Numbered from the stretch's first letter, positions 34,830 to 46,734 are shown. The stretch is 64,000 nucleotides of DNA from Hyperoodon ampullatus (GCA_949752795.1 OX457058.1:154390353-154454352), one strand, 5' to 3'. Numbers and translations are program-made. Notes: generated by a model from the letters alone, not told the origin.

Positions 34830-35560
34830 GCTGCGACAGGCGTGGCAGCAAAGCGAGCAGCGCGCCGGGCGGTCCGGGCAAGCCTCCTTCGGGCCGAGAC
34901 AAGGCGAGGCTGCCAGCCTCCCCTCCCACGCCGGCCGCCTCCGCACGGGCTCGCGTGCAAGTCAGCATGGCCTGTCCCGGTCCCCAACCCTAACGGCGTG
35001 CCGGTGAACAAACCGAGAGCGCCGCTTCCCCCGACCGACTTCCACCCACGCCCCGGGGAGAATCACTCTTCCTGCCTTGTCCGCTAGAAGCCGGCCCACC
35101 CCCGGCTTCTCCGGATCCCGCCTCTGAACCACGCCCCCCAGCAGCTCGTTGCTCAAGATCCCCGTACAAAATGGCGGCTGGGCCTGGAGAACCAACCATA
35201 GAGACGCCCACCTTCCACGGAGAGCGCGCCGACCTCTTACGGACGCCCGCGCCTCCCTGAGAGGCGTGCCGACGTCGTCTTCCGGCGGAGACGGAACAGC
35301 GGGCGCCGCCAAGGGCCCTTCTAGGAGAACAGCGAGCAGTCTCGGTGGTGCCGGGTCATCCGAGCCGTGTCACGTGGCTGGCGAAAGCCGTCGCGGAGGC
35401 TGGTGGGGGAGGAGAAATGGGCGGGAGGACTGGGCGATAGCTTGAGACCCGACGACGACGGGGTTGTCATGGAGCCGCGGGGCCGGGCTCGCGCATGCGC
35501 CACTCTACTCGCGGGTCGTCCGGTCGCGGAGCGGCGACCTCGGTCCTAGGTGAGAAGAGG
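34830..35560 (+). promoter_or_regulatory. CIPC: CpG-island promoter of CIPC
   Basis: This is the longest CpG-dense stretch in the window and lies directly upstream of the CIPC exons. Visible motifs are a YY1-type AAAATGGCGG at 35168-35177, an ETS-type CTTCCGG at 35279-35285, a CACGTG E-box at 35371-35376, a GC box GGGCGGG at 35419-35425, and a perfect NRF1 palindrome GCGCATGCGC at 35491-35500. There is no obvious TATA box, as is usual for housekeeping-type CpG promoters. The E-box is notable because CIPC acts on CLOCK-BMAL1, which binds this motif. The exact start site cannot be read from sequence. The YY1 site would allow an upstream start near 35150, and a downstream start between the E-box and 35469 is also possible. 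Divergent minus-strand transcription cannot be excluded. Confidence 0.8.
35380..35549 (+). other. CIPC: CIPC non-coding exon 1 (3' end firm, 5' end approximate)
   Basis: The coding sequence begins in a later exon that has its own splice acceptor, so an upstream leader exon is required. The CpG island contains a strong donor, CTAG|GTGAGA, placing the exon end at 35549. The 5' end is only an estimate. If transcription starts upstream of 35469, the exon holds a 26-codon open frame (35469-35549) whose TAG stop is the last three bases of the exon. The assignment is inferred from donor strength and promoter context, without transcript evidence. Confidence 0.6.
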
Positions 35561-38500
35561 AGGGCTGAGGGTGAAGGGGGAGGGTTTGGGCGAGGAGCGT
35601 GGGAAAAGGAAGTGGGAGTAGGGGAGAGAAGAAGGGAAGCAAGGTAGGCAAGAGGCAGAGCCGGGACTTTCGGGGGACAGAGGGCCAAATGATGGGAGCA
35701 GGGGGTGGTGCGTTCCTCCCCCATTTAGTTGGTCGGTTTTGCTGCGAGGGTCAGGACTGCGTGGCAGAGGAGATCGCGGGTGAGGAGGGGGCTGTGTGTG
35801 GGGAGCAATTGGGGTAAGACTGCGAGGGCGGGTGAGCCCTGGTCTAGCCCTGGGGGCAACAGCCGGCTGGGCATCCCGGCGGGGGAGCGCCTGGAGGCCC
35901 GCCGTGCTGTGAGCAGAGGGGCAGGGAATGGGCAGGTGTGTGAGCGCGGGAGCTGGTAACCCTGTGAGGGTCCTGGGCCTCCCGTTTGGGGATGAGGGGT
36001 AGTGCTCTGTCCTGGGCTCGGGGCACAGGTGTGCTGTCTTTTTCAGAGACTTGCTGTCACCCACTTGGCTGGTTCTTTCCCCTGGGTGACCAGCTTGCCA
36101 GGCGTGGTGCCAGGGGGTGGGGAGGTGGGAGAGAAGGTGGGCATTGCCAAGTAAGGACTTAGTGGTTAGTGTGGGCGGGTTCAGAGGAGCTCTGATCCAG
36201 GCCTAGGGCACAGGCCGCAGCCAGGCTCCCTGTTATTGCCCAAGTCCTGGCAGTAAGCGTTGCCTGGGCGTTTGCCCCGGGAGGCTGGTGGTATGCCAGT
36301 CACAGCACAGTCCTAGGGTCTGCCCAGTTCTGCCCTGCTGAGCTGGCAGGCTGGTGGATGCCTGGAGGGCGCTCCTGCTGTCTGGCACAGATGCATCGTG
36401 GGCTGGTGCGAATGGGGGGTGGGTGGGCACTGTTAACTGTGAACCCTTCTCCAAGCAGGGGATTTGAGGAAGTTCTCTAATCTTATCTCCTCTTTGAAAG
36501 AGGAGATTGGAGTGAGCCATACCAGGTTCCAAACAGAGGACATTGTATGTTCAGGATCTTTGACATGAATTTGCAGCCAAGCTGGAGCATGGAAATGGAT
36601 GTGAAGGGGAAGATAAATATTAGAGATTTAGGTAGATGGGGTTTTTTTTCCTCCTTTGTTAAAAAATCCACAGACATTCCCCCAGAATGGCATCTCCGAA
36701 TATGCAGACCAAGAGAAAATGACTTCAGAGAAAACCTAGTAATGTATTTATAATTCCAGCAATTACTCATGACTTTCTGGGTGGTAAGGTCTTAATTTTC
36801 TATGGCCTTGTCGCTTTACTGTATTTAAGCCTCTGCTTGGGCTTTCACCTCACACCTCTGTCCATGCATGCCTGTTAAACACATGACACATTTTTAAAAG
36901 AACTTGAGCTCTCAGGAAAGTTGCCAAGTATCTATAAAAGGAGAGATCTGTGAGCAGCATTTCAGATCCTTCCCTTGTACACCTTGGGTCTCCTTTTTAT
37001 CGTAGGCCTAAATCTCCATAGAGACTGTTTGTGGATTAGACCAACCTCTGATTTGGTTGCTGGATTTACCCCTGAGGTTTCAGCTTAGAATAAGGGGTGG
37101 ATGAGATACCTGTTTCCTGCAGGAGACCAGACCTGGACGTGAGGTGACCATGGTGTTTGGAAATGCAGACTCTTGACCTTCAAGCTGTTCAGGTATTTTG
37201 GTGACAGCTAAGCTGCTAGGGCTGTCAGCAAGACTCAGCACGACAGAAGAGTTGTTGGAATTTATTATTCTGTGAGTACCTCACACATTAATTGTTGGGC
37301 GCTGAGGTTGAAAAGATGAAAAGACAACCCTTGAGCTTGAAGAGACGAACAGATAATTAGACTCTAATGTGAGAAGTGCATAAATAGAAGAACCAAGTGC
37401 TGTGGAGCACTTGTTAGAGTTTTATCTTATACCTATTTACATAAACCTCTAGATTTATTGATTCACTTTCCATTGTGAGTTTTAGTGTATATTGTTCTCT
37501 GTGGGAACCTTTTGGACAGTGTGTTACATGTGCATTTGTAAGAGGCCCATTTAGGGTCAATCCAAGCTTAACTTGGAGTCATCCTAATTCAGAGTTAGGC
37601 TCGTGAGGATATGAGATGTTTGTAAGGCAGTCGTAGTGGTTTCCAGTTTGTGCCAGGAAGCAGAGAAGGCACAGTGGGTATGAGCTTGGTAACCCATTTT
37701 CAACCCCTGGTCAGCTTATGAGCATCTAACTTTATTGTAAAATAATACTGAAGAGGCAAAAAAAAAATCTTCTTGAGGTTTTCATACTTCACCATTGGTG
37801 TGGCCCTGGGTTTGAGAGCACCAGTAGTAAATGCCATCACTGCCTCTCTCTCGTCGAGGGCCTCGTCTGGTGCTGTGTATGAATGGGTCTGTTGTTCACT
37901 GGCTAATTGACGTCCTCAGCGTCACTCCCAGGAGGGAAGTGCCTCTCTCAGGGAGAATAGGTCAAGATGGCATGTAGCCCTTCATTCTCTTTCCCACTTG
38001 AACTTCCCTGGGACACTAAGACTATCTGCTGCTTGAAGAGAACTTTACTTAGGACAGAGGCTTCCACATCCAAAGCAGTCAGTTTACTATTCTAAAGTCG
38101 ATTATGCATTCTTTATTTCCAATTGCCACCAATTCCCCAGGATCTAAAATTTGAGCATCTGTTCTCCTTTTAACGTCAACGTTTCAGCATTTTGATTCCC
38201 CAACCAATATTGTCCTATTCTCAGATGAGCCAGATAAATTCCTGTGTATTTTCTGTAGCTCCGTTGACTACACTTTAATAACAGTAGCAAGACCTTATTC
38301 GTTGTCTTGTCACAAGGATTGTAGAAGTTGGAGTGCTTTATCTAAAATGCCTGTGAAATAATCCATTTCATAAGATAATGTGAAACTTTGTCAAGGTCTT
38401 AATTAGTTGCAACTAACATGAGCTATCTTCCTAATCTAAGTCAATAGCAGGGTCAGACTTGAATTAAGTCTAATTGCCCATCCACCACCGATGTCTGCTT

Positions 38501-39181
38501 CCATTTTTGAAAAAGCCCTCTGTTCACTTTCAGACAGTATTATTTCAGGAAAATGAAACTATGTACATTTGTTGGGTTTCATACAAAAGGATCCTGATTT
38601 AATTAGAGATAGTTTTACATTTTATTCTGCTTTTTAAACTGGATTGTCCATGCTGTCAAACTTCATAGCCGTCCAGTAGAGAGATGTGCTTTTGCATAGT
38701 GCCATGCAAGATGTGACAGTGCCACTGTATCTTTCATGCACGTAGTACTAAACGTGCTCTGTCAAAGAGTGCTTGGTTGACATGGATTGAATGGGGAAGA
38801 CAGTCCCCTTAAATGAGTTAGATATTGCACAAAATAATATTTACTTGGAATTGAGTTTAAAATTCTGATCAGTGTGCATTCCCTTTAGTCCACTTCTACT
38901 GTATGCAAAAGTATGAGCAAGAGGGTTTCTCAGGGATGCCTGTAAACCTCCTTGTCTTCTATTTAATTTTATGTTGAATCCCTTCTCTGCTTCTGGAGTA
39001 GTTAATGTTCTTCACTAGATCCTGTATTAGCAGAAATGTTCACACTCGACATTTTCAGGGTATTTCAGATGCAGTGCTGTTTGGCAGGGGGCCATGTTTC
39101 TCTCTACTCAGAAGGACAAATGGATGGAGTCGAGAATGGATTGTGAATAAAAATGCCACTGGGTGTTGCTTAAACCTACTA

Positions 39182-39506
39182 TCTTAGTCCATTTGGGCTG
39201 TCATAACAAAATATCCGCAGACTGGGTAGCTTATAAACCACAGAAATTTATTTCTCACAGTTCTAGAGGTTGAAAGTCCAAGCGCAGGGTGCCAGCGTGG
39301 TCCAGGGAAGGCCCTCTTTCAGGTCACAGACTTCTCACTGACTGCGGTGGAAGGCGCTAGGGACCTCTCTGGAGCCTCTTGTAAAGCTCTAATCCCATGA
39401 GGTGAAGCCCTCATGACTTAAGCCCCACCTCCTAATACCATCATCTTTGGGGGGTCAGGATTTCATATATGAATTTTGGGGGGACACAAACATTCAGACT
39501 ATAGCA
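39182..39506 (-). mobile_element. MLT1-type LTR remnant in CIPC intron 1
   Basis: Reads 'cttagtccatttgggctgtc', 'ataacaaaatatccgcagac', 'acagaaatttatttctcac', 'cctcctaataccatcatc', 'atgaattttggggggacaca' and 'ctatagca', the reverse of a mammal-wide MaLR-like LTR. The reversed AATAAATTTCTGT poly-A region is recognisable. Confidence 0.75.
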
Positions 39507-39812
39507 CTCTGCAGTTCCATTATTATTATTGTTTTCCCTGTTGGTCCCCTGTTCTCTTTATCCCTGCAGTATCCTTACAGCTGGCATCCCTTGGCGATTC
39601 AGAGGGCCTTGTTAGAATATCATGAAGGGCTCATTGCTCTCATACTTTGCACTGTTAGCCTAGTTCTGGATCTGCTTTGGACTAGCTGTGTGTCACCGGA
39701 TCAAATCTAGGCTTCTTTCCAGGAAGTGGGCGACCAGGTCTGTTTGATTCACTCTATACCCCCATTCCTAGCACGATGCCTGGTTCATAGCAGGCACTTG
39801 ATAAATATTTTA

Positions 39813-40169
39813 TTTATTTATTTATTTATTTTTGGCTGCATTGGGTCTTTGTTGCTGCGCGTGGGCTTTCTCTAGTTGTGGCGAGTGGGGGCTACTCTTC
39901 GTCACAGTGCGCGGGCTTCTCATTGTCATGGCTTCTCTTGTTGCAGAGCACCGGCTCTAGGTGCTTGGGCTCTAGGTGCATGGGCTTCAGTAGTTGTGGT
40001 GCACGGGCTCAGTAGTTGTGGCTGACGGGCTCTAGAGCGCAGGCTCAGTAGTTGTGGCGCACGGGCTTAGTTGCTGTGCGTCATGTGGGATCTTCCTGGA
40101 CCAGGGCTTGAACCCGTGTCCCCTGCATTGGCAGGCAGATTCTTAACCACTGCACCACCAGGAAAGTCC
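39813..40169 (-). mobile_element. CHR-1-type SINE in CIPC intron 1
   Basis: Minus orientation (antisense to CIPC), with (TTTA)n first and head ending CCACCAGGAAAGTCC. ATAAATATTT flanks both sides (39801-39810, 40171-40180). Confidence 0.93.
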
Positions 40170-40856
40170 AATAAATATTTTTAAATGACTGAATGTAACT
40201 TATCTGAGCCTCAACTTCCTCCTCTGTAAAGTGGGATAGCAACTGAGGAGGACATTGTGAGGCTCAAGGAAAGAACCTTAACAGCAATAATGTTATGGGC
40301 GTTTGTGGAATCAAAGCACTATTACATATGGTCTCACATGTGCCTAGAAGTGCTTTTTAAGCCAAAATGTAGCATGCATACATAAGGAGTTGTTTTTACT
40401 CTGTTCACTACCTCATCCAAAGAAGTGGAAAGTGAATTTGAGAAACTACACTCTGTGAGGTGGCAGAAAGTCCGGGGCCTGCAGATGTATCCTGGGAAGC
40501 AAGCCTGGTCCGAGGTGGGCATCCCCTCTGCTTTCCTCCCTCAGGGAGCATTCCAGAAAGCCTAATCAAATGTGCCTTTGTTAGCAGTTTACAAAGCTTC
40601 CACTGAGAATGTGGTTTGTGTGCTTTGCATTTATAATGGAATTAGAGGGCATCTCGAGGACAGTGAACCTCCTTTTGGGTGGAAACCATTCTACTGTTGA
40701 GTAAACTCGTAGCCTTTGTCAGCTGAGACCGCTGAGAAAAGTGCACACAGAGCAAGTGGGCGCCGCCCGGTGTTCTTTGCCCTTAGTTTACTCACCACTG
40801 GCCTCACCTGTCTCAGCTCTTCAGGCAATGACTTCTTATGTAATTGTTTTTCACAG

Positions 40857-41044
40857 GGCAGTCCAGATGAAAAGAGTACTGATGAATGCACTTCCAGCCC
40901 AGTAAAACATGGAGAGGAAGAACCCATCCAGAGAGGGCTCTAGAAGGCTCTCAGCCAAACTGAGCAAAGGCCCAGAGATGAAAAAAGTGTCTCGTCAACT
41001 CGGCATGGCAGCTGCTGAGTCAGATAAGGACTCTGGATTTTCAG
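40857..41044 (+). CDS. CIPC: CIPC exon 2: 5' leader end and residues 1-45
   Basis: The exon begins after a pyrimidine-tract acceptor ending at 40856. It carries 52 nt of leader, then the CIPC start codon at 40909-40911, and ends at 41044 at TCAG|GTTAAA. The start is well supported: A at -3 and G at +4 match the Kozak pattern, and the peptide beginning MERKNPSRE matches the CIPC N-terminus I recall. The exon encodes 45 residues plus one base of codon 46, so intron 2 is phase 1. The basic N-terminus is followed by the conserved stretch [13 protein letters not shown]. The leader contains an upstream frame (40867-40905) that stops three bases before the main ATG. Confidence 0.93.
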
Positions 41045-42089
41045 GTTAAAAATACCTTATCATTTCTACATTGTAATGAATGGTTTGCCTGAAAAACGTC
41101 CTCCATAAAAACTCATTTGTGTGGTAAGGATGAGAAGATTTCACCCACAGGAGAAATAGTTTTCTGATCTCTTCAAATGGTAATTCTGTTGCCATATGGC
41201 GGGGTACTCATCCCGGTCACAGTGGGGTTAGTTCTGAAGGAATGATTTGACATCTTTTTTCAACTTAGACTCTCAACTTTAAATCTTATATTTCCAACTG
41301 TGGCAAGTGGCTACTGGAAAAATATATTTAAATACTCAACAATTCTATTGTCTTACCTCCTTTTTCATAAGAATAGTTACATTGCAGGGAAAAAAACCTG
41401 CATGTGGTCACCACATATAACAAAGTAAACAAAAGTAGTATATAATTTGTTAAGATAACTTTTTTGCTGAGAAAGTGTTTGCTGTGTTTAAAAACATTTC
41501 CCCCCATAACCCATCCCTGCCAGTATTTGTGCCTTTTGTATTTGGACTATGAGTCTCCTGGCCCAATTCCAAACTTGAGTATCTGTTAGAGACAAGAAAG
41601 CAAGACAGTTTTCCTTAATGGTTTGTCTTAAACTTTATCTGAAAGGACTAGTTGCACACCCAGTAAATCTCTTAATTTTGTGCCGAGGCTTTTTTATTTC
41701 CAGGTCTGAGAGTAGTGGCTTAAATATGGCTCTAGTGTCAACATTTTGGCCCAGGGGATGCAGAGGGGTGATGCCAGGGGATTCTGGCTGGGTTAGCATC
41801 CTGAGAGTGGAGCCCTCTCCTGGAGAAAGATTTATATTATCCAGCCCACAGAGACTTACCAATCCACTGTGTTGATTTATTAATTTATAGTGAGAAATGC
41901 AGCTGTTAGGAAAACTAGAACTCAGTCATCCTTAGATTGGTGTATTTTCTCCGTGTAGGTATGCTGCACGGGAAGCCAAATTATAAATAGACTGTTGCTC
42001 AGAGGAACAGAACACCATCCTAGGGATTAGAATAAGGACAGTTCAGGGACGGGAGGGCAGGTTTATAGCCCTTTGGGTTTTTCTTCTCA

Positions 42090-42290
42090 ATCTTTTAGCA
42101 TTGTTGCCCAAGCTTGCCTCATCATAAGGCTCGTCTGAGGCATTTGTTAAAAATACTGATCACCAGACCCCTCTTCTGGAGGCTGTGATAATGAGGGTCT
42201 GGGGGAGGACCTGGAACGTGAGTTTTATATTTTTACAAGTGTCTCTGGTGATTCCTGTGATCAGACAGGTTTGGGAAACTTTGCAGGCCT
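42090..42290 (+). mobile_element. MER5-like hAT fossil in CIPC intron 2
   Basis: Diverged MER5 wording: 'gaggcatttgttaaaaatactgat', read in pieces, 'accagacccctcttctgga', 'gtgattcctgtgatcagaca', 'tttgggaaact'. Confidence 0.55.
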
Positions 42291-42339
42291 AGTGTCTTTT
42301 TTTCTTTCCTTCTTTTAATATCGTGTTTGTTTTTTATCT

Positions 42340-42480
42340 GTTTTTCATATCCTGAAGGTAATACATGCTCACGGTAGAAGCTTAGAAATTTAGGTACATG
42401 CAAAGAAGAAAACAAACATTAACCATAATCCCACCCCCTGTTATTCTCAATACTGTGGCCATTTTGGTACTTCGTCCAAT
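42340..42480 (+). mobile_element. Ancient LINE-derived stretch in CIPC intron 2
   Basis: 'ggtaatacatgctcacggtagaa', read in pieces, 'accataatcccaccccctgt' and 'tgtggccattttggt' follow an old LINE repeat. Family and limits are uncertain. Confidence 0.4.
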
Positions 42481-42890
42481 AACTTCAGTTCTGTCAGACC
42501 AGCTGTTCTGAGCATGTCCCAAAGTCTGGATAGTTCTTCTGAAAGTTTCCTATTCTCTATGCAGAAGTGCCTTAAGAAGTATTGTGCTGTTCACATAAGG
42601 CAATATCAAAAATACTCGGATACACTGTGCTCCAGAAAGTGGCCCTAGTGAATACCTTCAGCCACAGCTGGGCCAGATGCCAGTGGTTTCGTCACTGCCT
42701 GAGTTATCGTTCCAGTTACCTTGGGATGTGATGTAATTTGAGATTATTAATTAGCTGCAGTCCGTATTGAGATTTTTCCCATTGTCCCAATAGTGGCCTT
42801 TATAATTGTTAGTCTTTTTGTATATTTGTTTGTTTTGGGTCCAGAACCCAGCTGAAGGCTGTGCATTTCATTTAACTGTCCCTGTCTTTT

Positions 42891-43239
42891 TTAATTTTAA
42901 AATTTATTTATTTATTTAATTTTTGGCTGCGTTGGGTCTTTGCCGCGCTGGCTATCTTTAGTTGTGACGAGCGGGGGCTACTCTTCGTTGTGGTGTGTGG
43001 GCTTCTCGCTGCGGTGGCTTCTCTTGTTGCGGAGCACAGGCTCTAGGCGCATGGGCTTCAGTAGTTGTGGCACATGGGCTCAGTTGTTGTGGCTCGCGGG
43101 CTCTAGAGCACAGGCTCAGTAGTTGTGATGCACAGGCTTAGTTGCTCCGCGGCATGTGGAATCTTCCCAGACCAGGGCTCGAACCAGTGTCCCCTGCCTT
43201 GGCAGGTGGATTTTTAACCACTGTGCCACCAGGGAAGCC
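42891..43239 (-). mobile_element. CHR-1-type SINE in CIPC intron 2
   Basis: Minus orientation. The perfect 15-bp duplication CTGTCCCTGTCTTTT is at 42876-42890 and 43240-43254. Confidence 0.95.
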
Positions 43240-44099
43240 CTGTCCCTGTCTTTTAAATCTTATTTAGTCTAGACCAGCTCCCTCGTCTTCCTGTTCTTTT
43301 TTTTGGGACATCGTCATCTTTAAAGGAGTTAGGCCTGTTGTTTTGTAGAATGTTTCACACTGGATTTCTCTGGTAGCTTCCCCATTATCAGAAATAGGCT
43401 AAACTTTTTTTTAATAGAAAACTAAATTTTTGATGTTATATCCTTCTCATTGCAACACATAAGGTGACTCCTAAGTGTGTCTTATTCTTGGTGACACTCT
43501 GATTAAAGGAGTAGGTGTATGCCAGATTTCTTTACTGCAAAAGTATTCTTTTCTCTTTGTAATTAATGAGCAATTTATGGGATGATACTTTGAGATTGTG
43601 CGACTATCCTGTTCCCCAGCAAACTCTTTTAGCATCCATTGATGATCCTTGCCTGAACCAATTACAACATTTGTGGTTTGAAAATGGTGATCTAACTCTA
43701 TCATTCCTTGTACATTTTATTAGCCGACAGTCTTCTCTAAAGAAGTACTTCTCTCCTCTGCCCCCTTTTCAGAGTATCACTGTGGATTCACGGAATTTTT
43801 TTGTGATTTTGTCAATCCATTATCATTATTCTTTTTGATACTCAAATTGTCCCACATTTGGTCAGTGGGAGTATCTTCTAGGTGGCGCCTGTGTCTTTGA
43901 CATGTGCCCATTTGTGTTGGAGCACATCCTTGCTTTCTGGGACAGTAAGATGTCCAGGCTCATCTTGCACCTTCCCTACCAAAGATATCAGCCATTTCTC
44001 CAAGGAACCCTGGTGTCCTTTTTGTGCAGAATGGCATTTAGAAACCAAGATACATGTACAAGGTACGCACTTTTCTTCTGAAGTCCTTTGTTTCTGGCC

Positions 44100-44240
44100 T
44101 AATAGTTCTTAACTAGAGGTGCACATTTGGATTACTTGTAGTGCTTTGTGAAAATAACACGTGCCTGGACACCAGATAAATCAATTCAGTAGAGTGAGGG
44201 GAAGACCCCAACACCAGTAATTTCTAAAAAGCATCTTTTA
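44100..44240 (+). mobile_element. MER5-like fossil in CIPC intron 2
   Basis: 'agttcttaactagaggtgcac', 'ttggattacttgtagtgctttg' and 'caattcagtagagtgagggg' are consistent with a diverged MER5-type element. Confidence 0.45.
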
Positions 44241-44944
44241 GAAAAAGAATCTGATTAAATGCAAGTGTTGACAGTTGCTCTCTTCTAAATTGTAGTCACA
44301 TTCCAGTCCTGCCTCATCCAGACGACTCTGAGATTCTTGATGAGCATTCAGGGTTTTCCCAGACTCCTCCCTGGCAGGGTTACTGCCGTCTCTTGGTTTA
44401 CTCCAGCAGGGAGCTAATTGAGCCCTTTCCGTATGGATTTCACGCAGAGCAGCCTTCTTTTCTTCGTGGCAGAGAGTATCTTTCCATCACCCATTGTGCG
44501 GAACCCCCAGCGGGCACACTCAGCGTGCATTTAGGACACTAACAAAGGAGGTGCTTAACTGGGTGGAGGAGGAAAACAAGAAAGACACACTGTAAACCTC
44601 ATCTTGATGAACTTATCCAGAATTTTACAATTAGAAAACTTAGGAGGAAGCTATTTTAATTTCAGTGTGGAGGTAAATCTTGAGGTTTTATAGGTTGGTT
44701 TTGTTTTTGTTATTATCGTTACATCATGTAGTGCCCGGAGCCTCTAAAGGTCTTATTAATCTTGCCCCAAGTCACACGCACGCTCCTCTTCCCTTTCAAC
44801 CACAGATTCTTAAAAGTAATGAGCTAACTTTGAAGGCTTTACCCACTTCTCCTGTAGACTGGTGATGGTTACTTTCTCACGAACCCAAATGGATGCAGGC
44901 TTTTGTGTGTAATAGAGTTAGAAGGGAAGTCCGCTGTCCTAGGG

Positions 44945-45113
44945 CAGTGATTCTCAATCTCTTGGGGTGGGAGGGATAATTATGGCTCCCATTGAGAATC
45001 CAGTGAAAGTTAGATACCTACTCCTCAGAAAAATTCGCAAAAACACATACCACAAATGTTCCATTCCGTTTCAAGGGGTCCATGGCTCCCCAGGAGGACT
45101 GGTTAAGAGCCTG
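44945..45113 (+). mobile_element. hAT-type fossil just upstream of CIPC exon 3
   Basis: Terminal CAGTGATTCTCAA and GGTTAAGAGCCTG are inverted hAT-like ends around a body with 'ttgagaatccagtgaaagtta' and 'aaggggtccatggctccc'. The family name is uncertain and no clear 8-bp duplication remains. It ends 29 bases before the exon. Confidence 0.5.
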
Positions 45114-45142
45114 AGCAAACTGACCATTTTTCCGCCCACCAG

Positions 45143-45312
45143 ATGGGAGCTCTGAATGCCTGAGCTCGGCAGAGCAGATGGAGTCTGAGGACATGCTGAG
45201 CGCCTTAGGCTGGAGCCGAGAAGACAGGCCAAGGCCGAGCGCCAAGCCTGCGAGCGGTGCCTTCCCAACACTGGCCCCCATGGTTGTCATGAAGAACGTG
45301 CTGGTCAAACAG
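45143..45312 (+). CDS. CIPC: CIPC exon 3: residues 46-102
   Basis: The acceptor CCACCAG precedes 45143 and the donor CAG|GTGAGG follows 45312. The 170 bases complete codon 46 (Asp) and add 56 codons, keeping the frame open. The segment contains the conserved stretches [20 protein letters not shown] and [17 protein letters not shown], both recognisable from vertebrate CIPC. Compared with the human protein as I recall it, residues about 76-84 are the most changed, reading PSAKPASG. Ser/Glu-rich composition suggests a disordered phosphorylation-prone region; that is inference. The next intron is phase 0. Confidence 0.95.
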
Positions 45313-46734
45313 GTGAGGAGGACTGAGCTCTCATAACTTCTTTGCACGCTAGAGTTTCTGAGCTTCCTGTGCCCAGAGCTCCTCCCTCTCTGCCAAGGAG
45401 AGATGTGAGAAGCAGACCACCGGCACTGCACCAACACGTGCTTCTGTGCTGGGAAGAGGATGTGTCCTTTCAACTACTGACGGTGTTTGCAAAAGGAATA
45501 CAAGAGTCATCACATGTGTTCTCATCTTCCAGATAGTAAGACTGTTTTATTTCTGTATCCCTAGTTTGTCCAAAGCGATCTGGACTACTTTAGTCATGTT
45601 TAAAGGAACCAAGCAGAAATGTCCTAACTTCTGTAGTGCATTCTAAGATATGACAGAATTTAAGGTAGAAACAAGAGGATCTCTTTTTAATTTGACTGGG
45701 ACTTTTAGAAATATTTTTTTGAGAAGTAGAGTCCATTTCCCTGTGTCTCATGTTACATTCTGAGCACTTTCTTAGTAATCAGCCAGAACTATGTCATTAG
45801 TGAGAAAGGAGCTCTTTGGTTAGGTATGGCTGTACCAGCAGACTCCACACGGCATTGCTGAGGAATTGAAAAATAACCCTGTTTCAGGCTTTCTTATATA
45901 ACTATGCAAATTATGTGATTATTGTCTAGATACGAAAGAAAAGAAGATTTAGATAAAAATCTAAGCTAAGCCCCAGTGTTTGGAACAAACAGCTCAATCA
46001 TATGAACTTAAAGAACATGTAACCTTACCCTACTTTGCTCTGAAATAGATCAGTCCTCGCATGGGTCCGTCGATGAGGCTGCTCAAAGCTAGTGAAGTTT
46101 GACATCTGGCTGTATGTTGTTGACCTTCCCACCTTAGGTAGAAGAATGTGGCTGTAGCCTGACAGGAGACCTTAATGTCTTAACTATTACCTAGTTATTG
46201 CTGAACAACACAAACTGATTTTCAACAAGGCAACCTGGTGAGTTTGGAAAAAGAATTTGCAGATATTTGCTTGGCACATCACATCTCAGCTGGAAGCACA
46301 GCTCTCCTCACTGAAATGAGGCGAGAGAATAAAGACATGAAATGGAGCCCAAATGAGATTGTCCAGGCCCCACTGGTGCTTCTCAGGGCTTCCTGCCTCC
46401 TGCTGTTTCCTCCCTGCCTTCCTCTCTGGCCCCCTGGTCACTCTTCCTTAGGCATCTTTGTTGATTGTCGTGGGCGAGGCTGGCCGCTCCAGAGGGCTAT
46501 TGCAGGGTGAGTAGGCGGGTCCAGCAGAGCCATCTTCTTCAGGACAAAGACCCACTGGGAAGGCTGCTGGGCTTGATCAGGAGACAGGAGGCTTGGGGGC
46601 AGACTGACCTGATGGAGCAGTCTAGGAGTTTTGTTTTTTCACATATGCTAGAATCCAGCACATTCCAAATTTAAGAACATTATACACTTTTAAAAATCTC
46701 TGCTTATTGCATAATGTCTTAGTTATTGCTGCTT

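Larger units (their letters stand above)
35550..40856 (+). other. CIPC: CIPC intron 1
   Basis: This roughly 5.3-kb intron lies between the donor at 35549 and the acceptor TTTTTCACAG ending at 40856. The first 500 bases remain GC-rich and purine-biased. Repeats inside are an MLT1-type LTR (39182-39506), a CHR-1 SINE (39813-40169) and a short MIR-like stretch just after it. I see no coding potential or other recognisable element in 36.1-39.1 kb. Confidence 0.65.
41045..45142 (+). other. CIPC: CIPC intron 2
   Basis: This phase-1 intron of about 4.1 kb begins GTTAAA and ends CCACCAG. It holds MER5-like fossils (42090-42290, 44100-44240), an ancient LINE-derived stretch (about 42340-42480), a CHR-1 SINE (42891-43239) and a hAT-type fossil (44945-45113) ending only 29 bases before exon 3. 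No further exon is evident. Confidence 0.8.
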
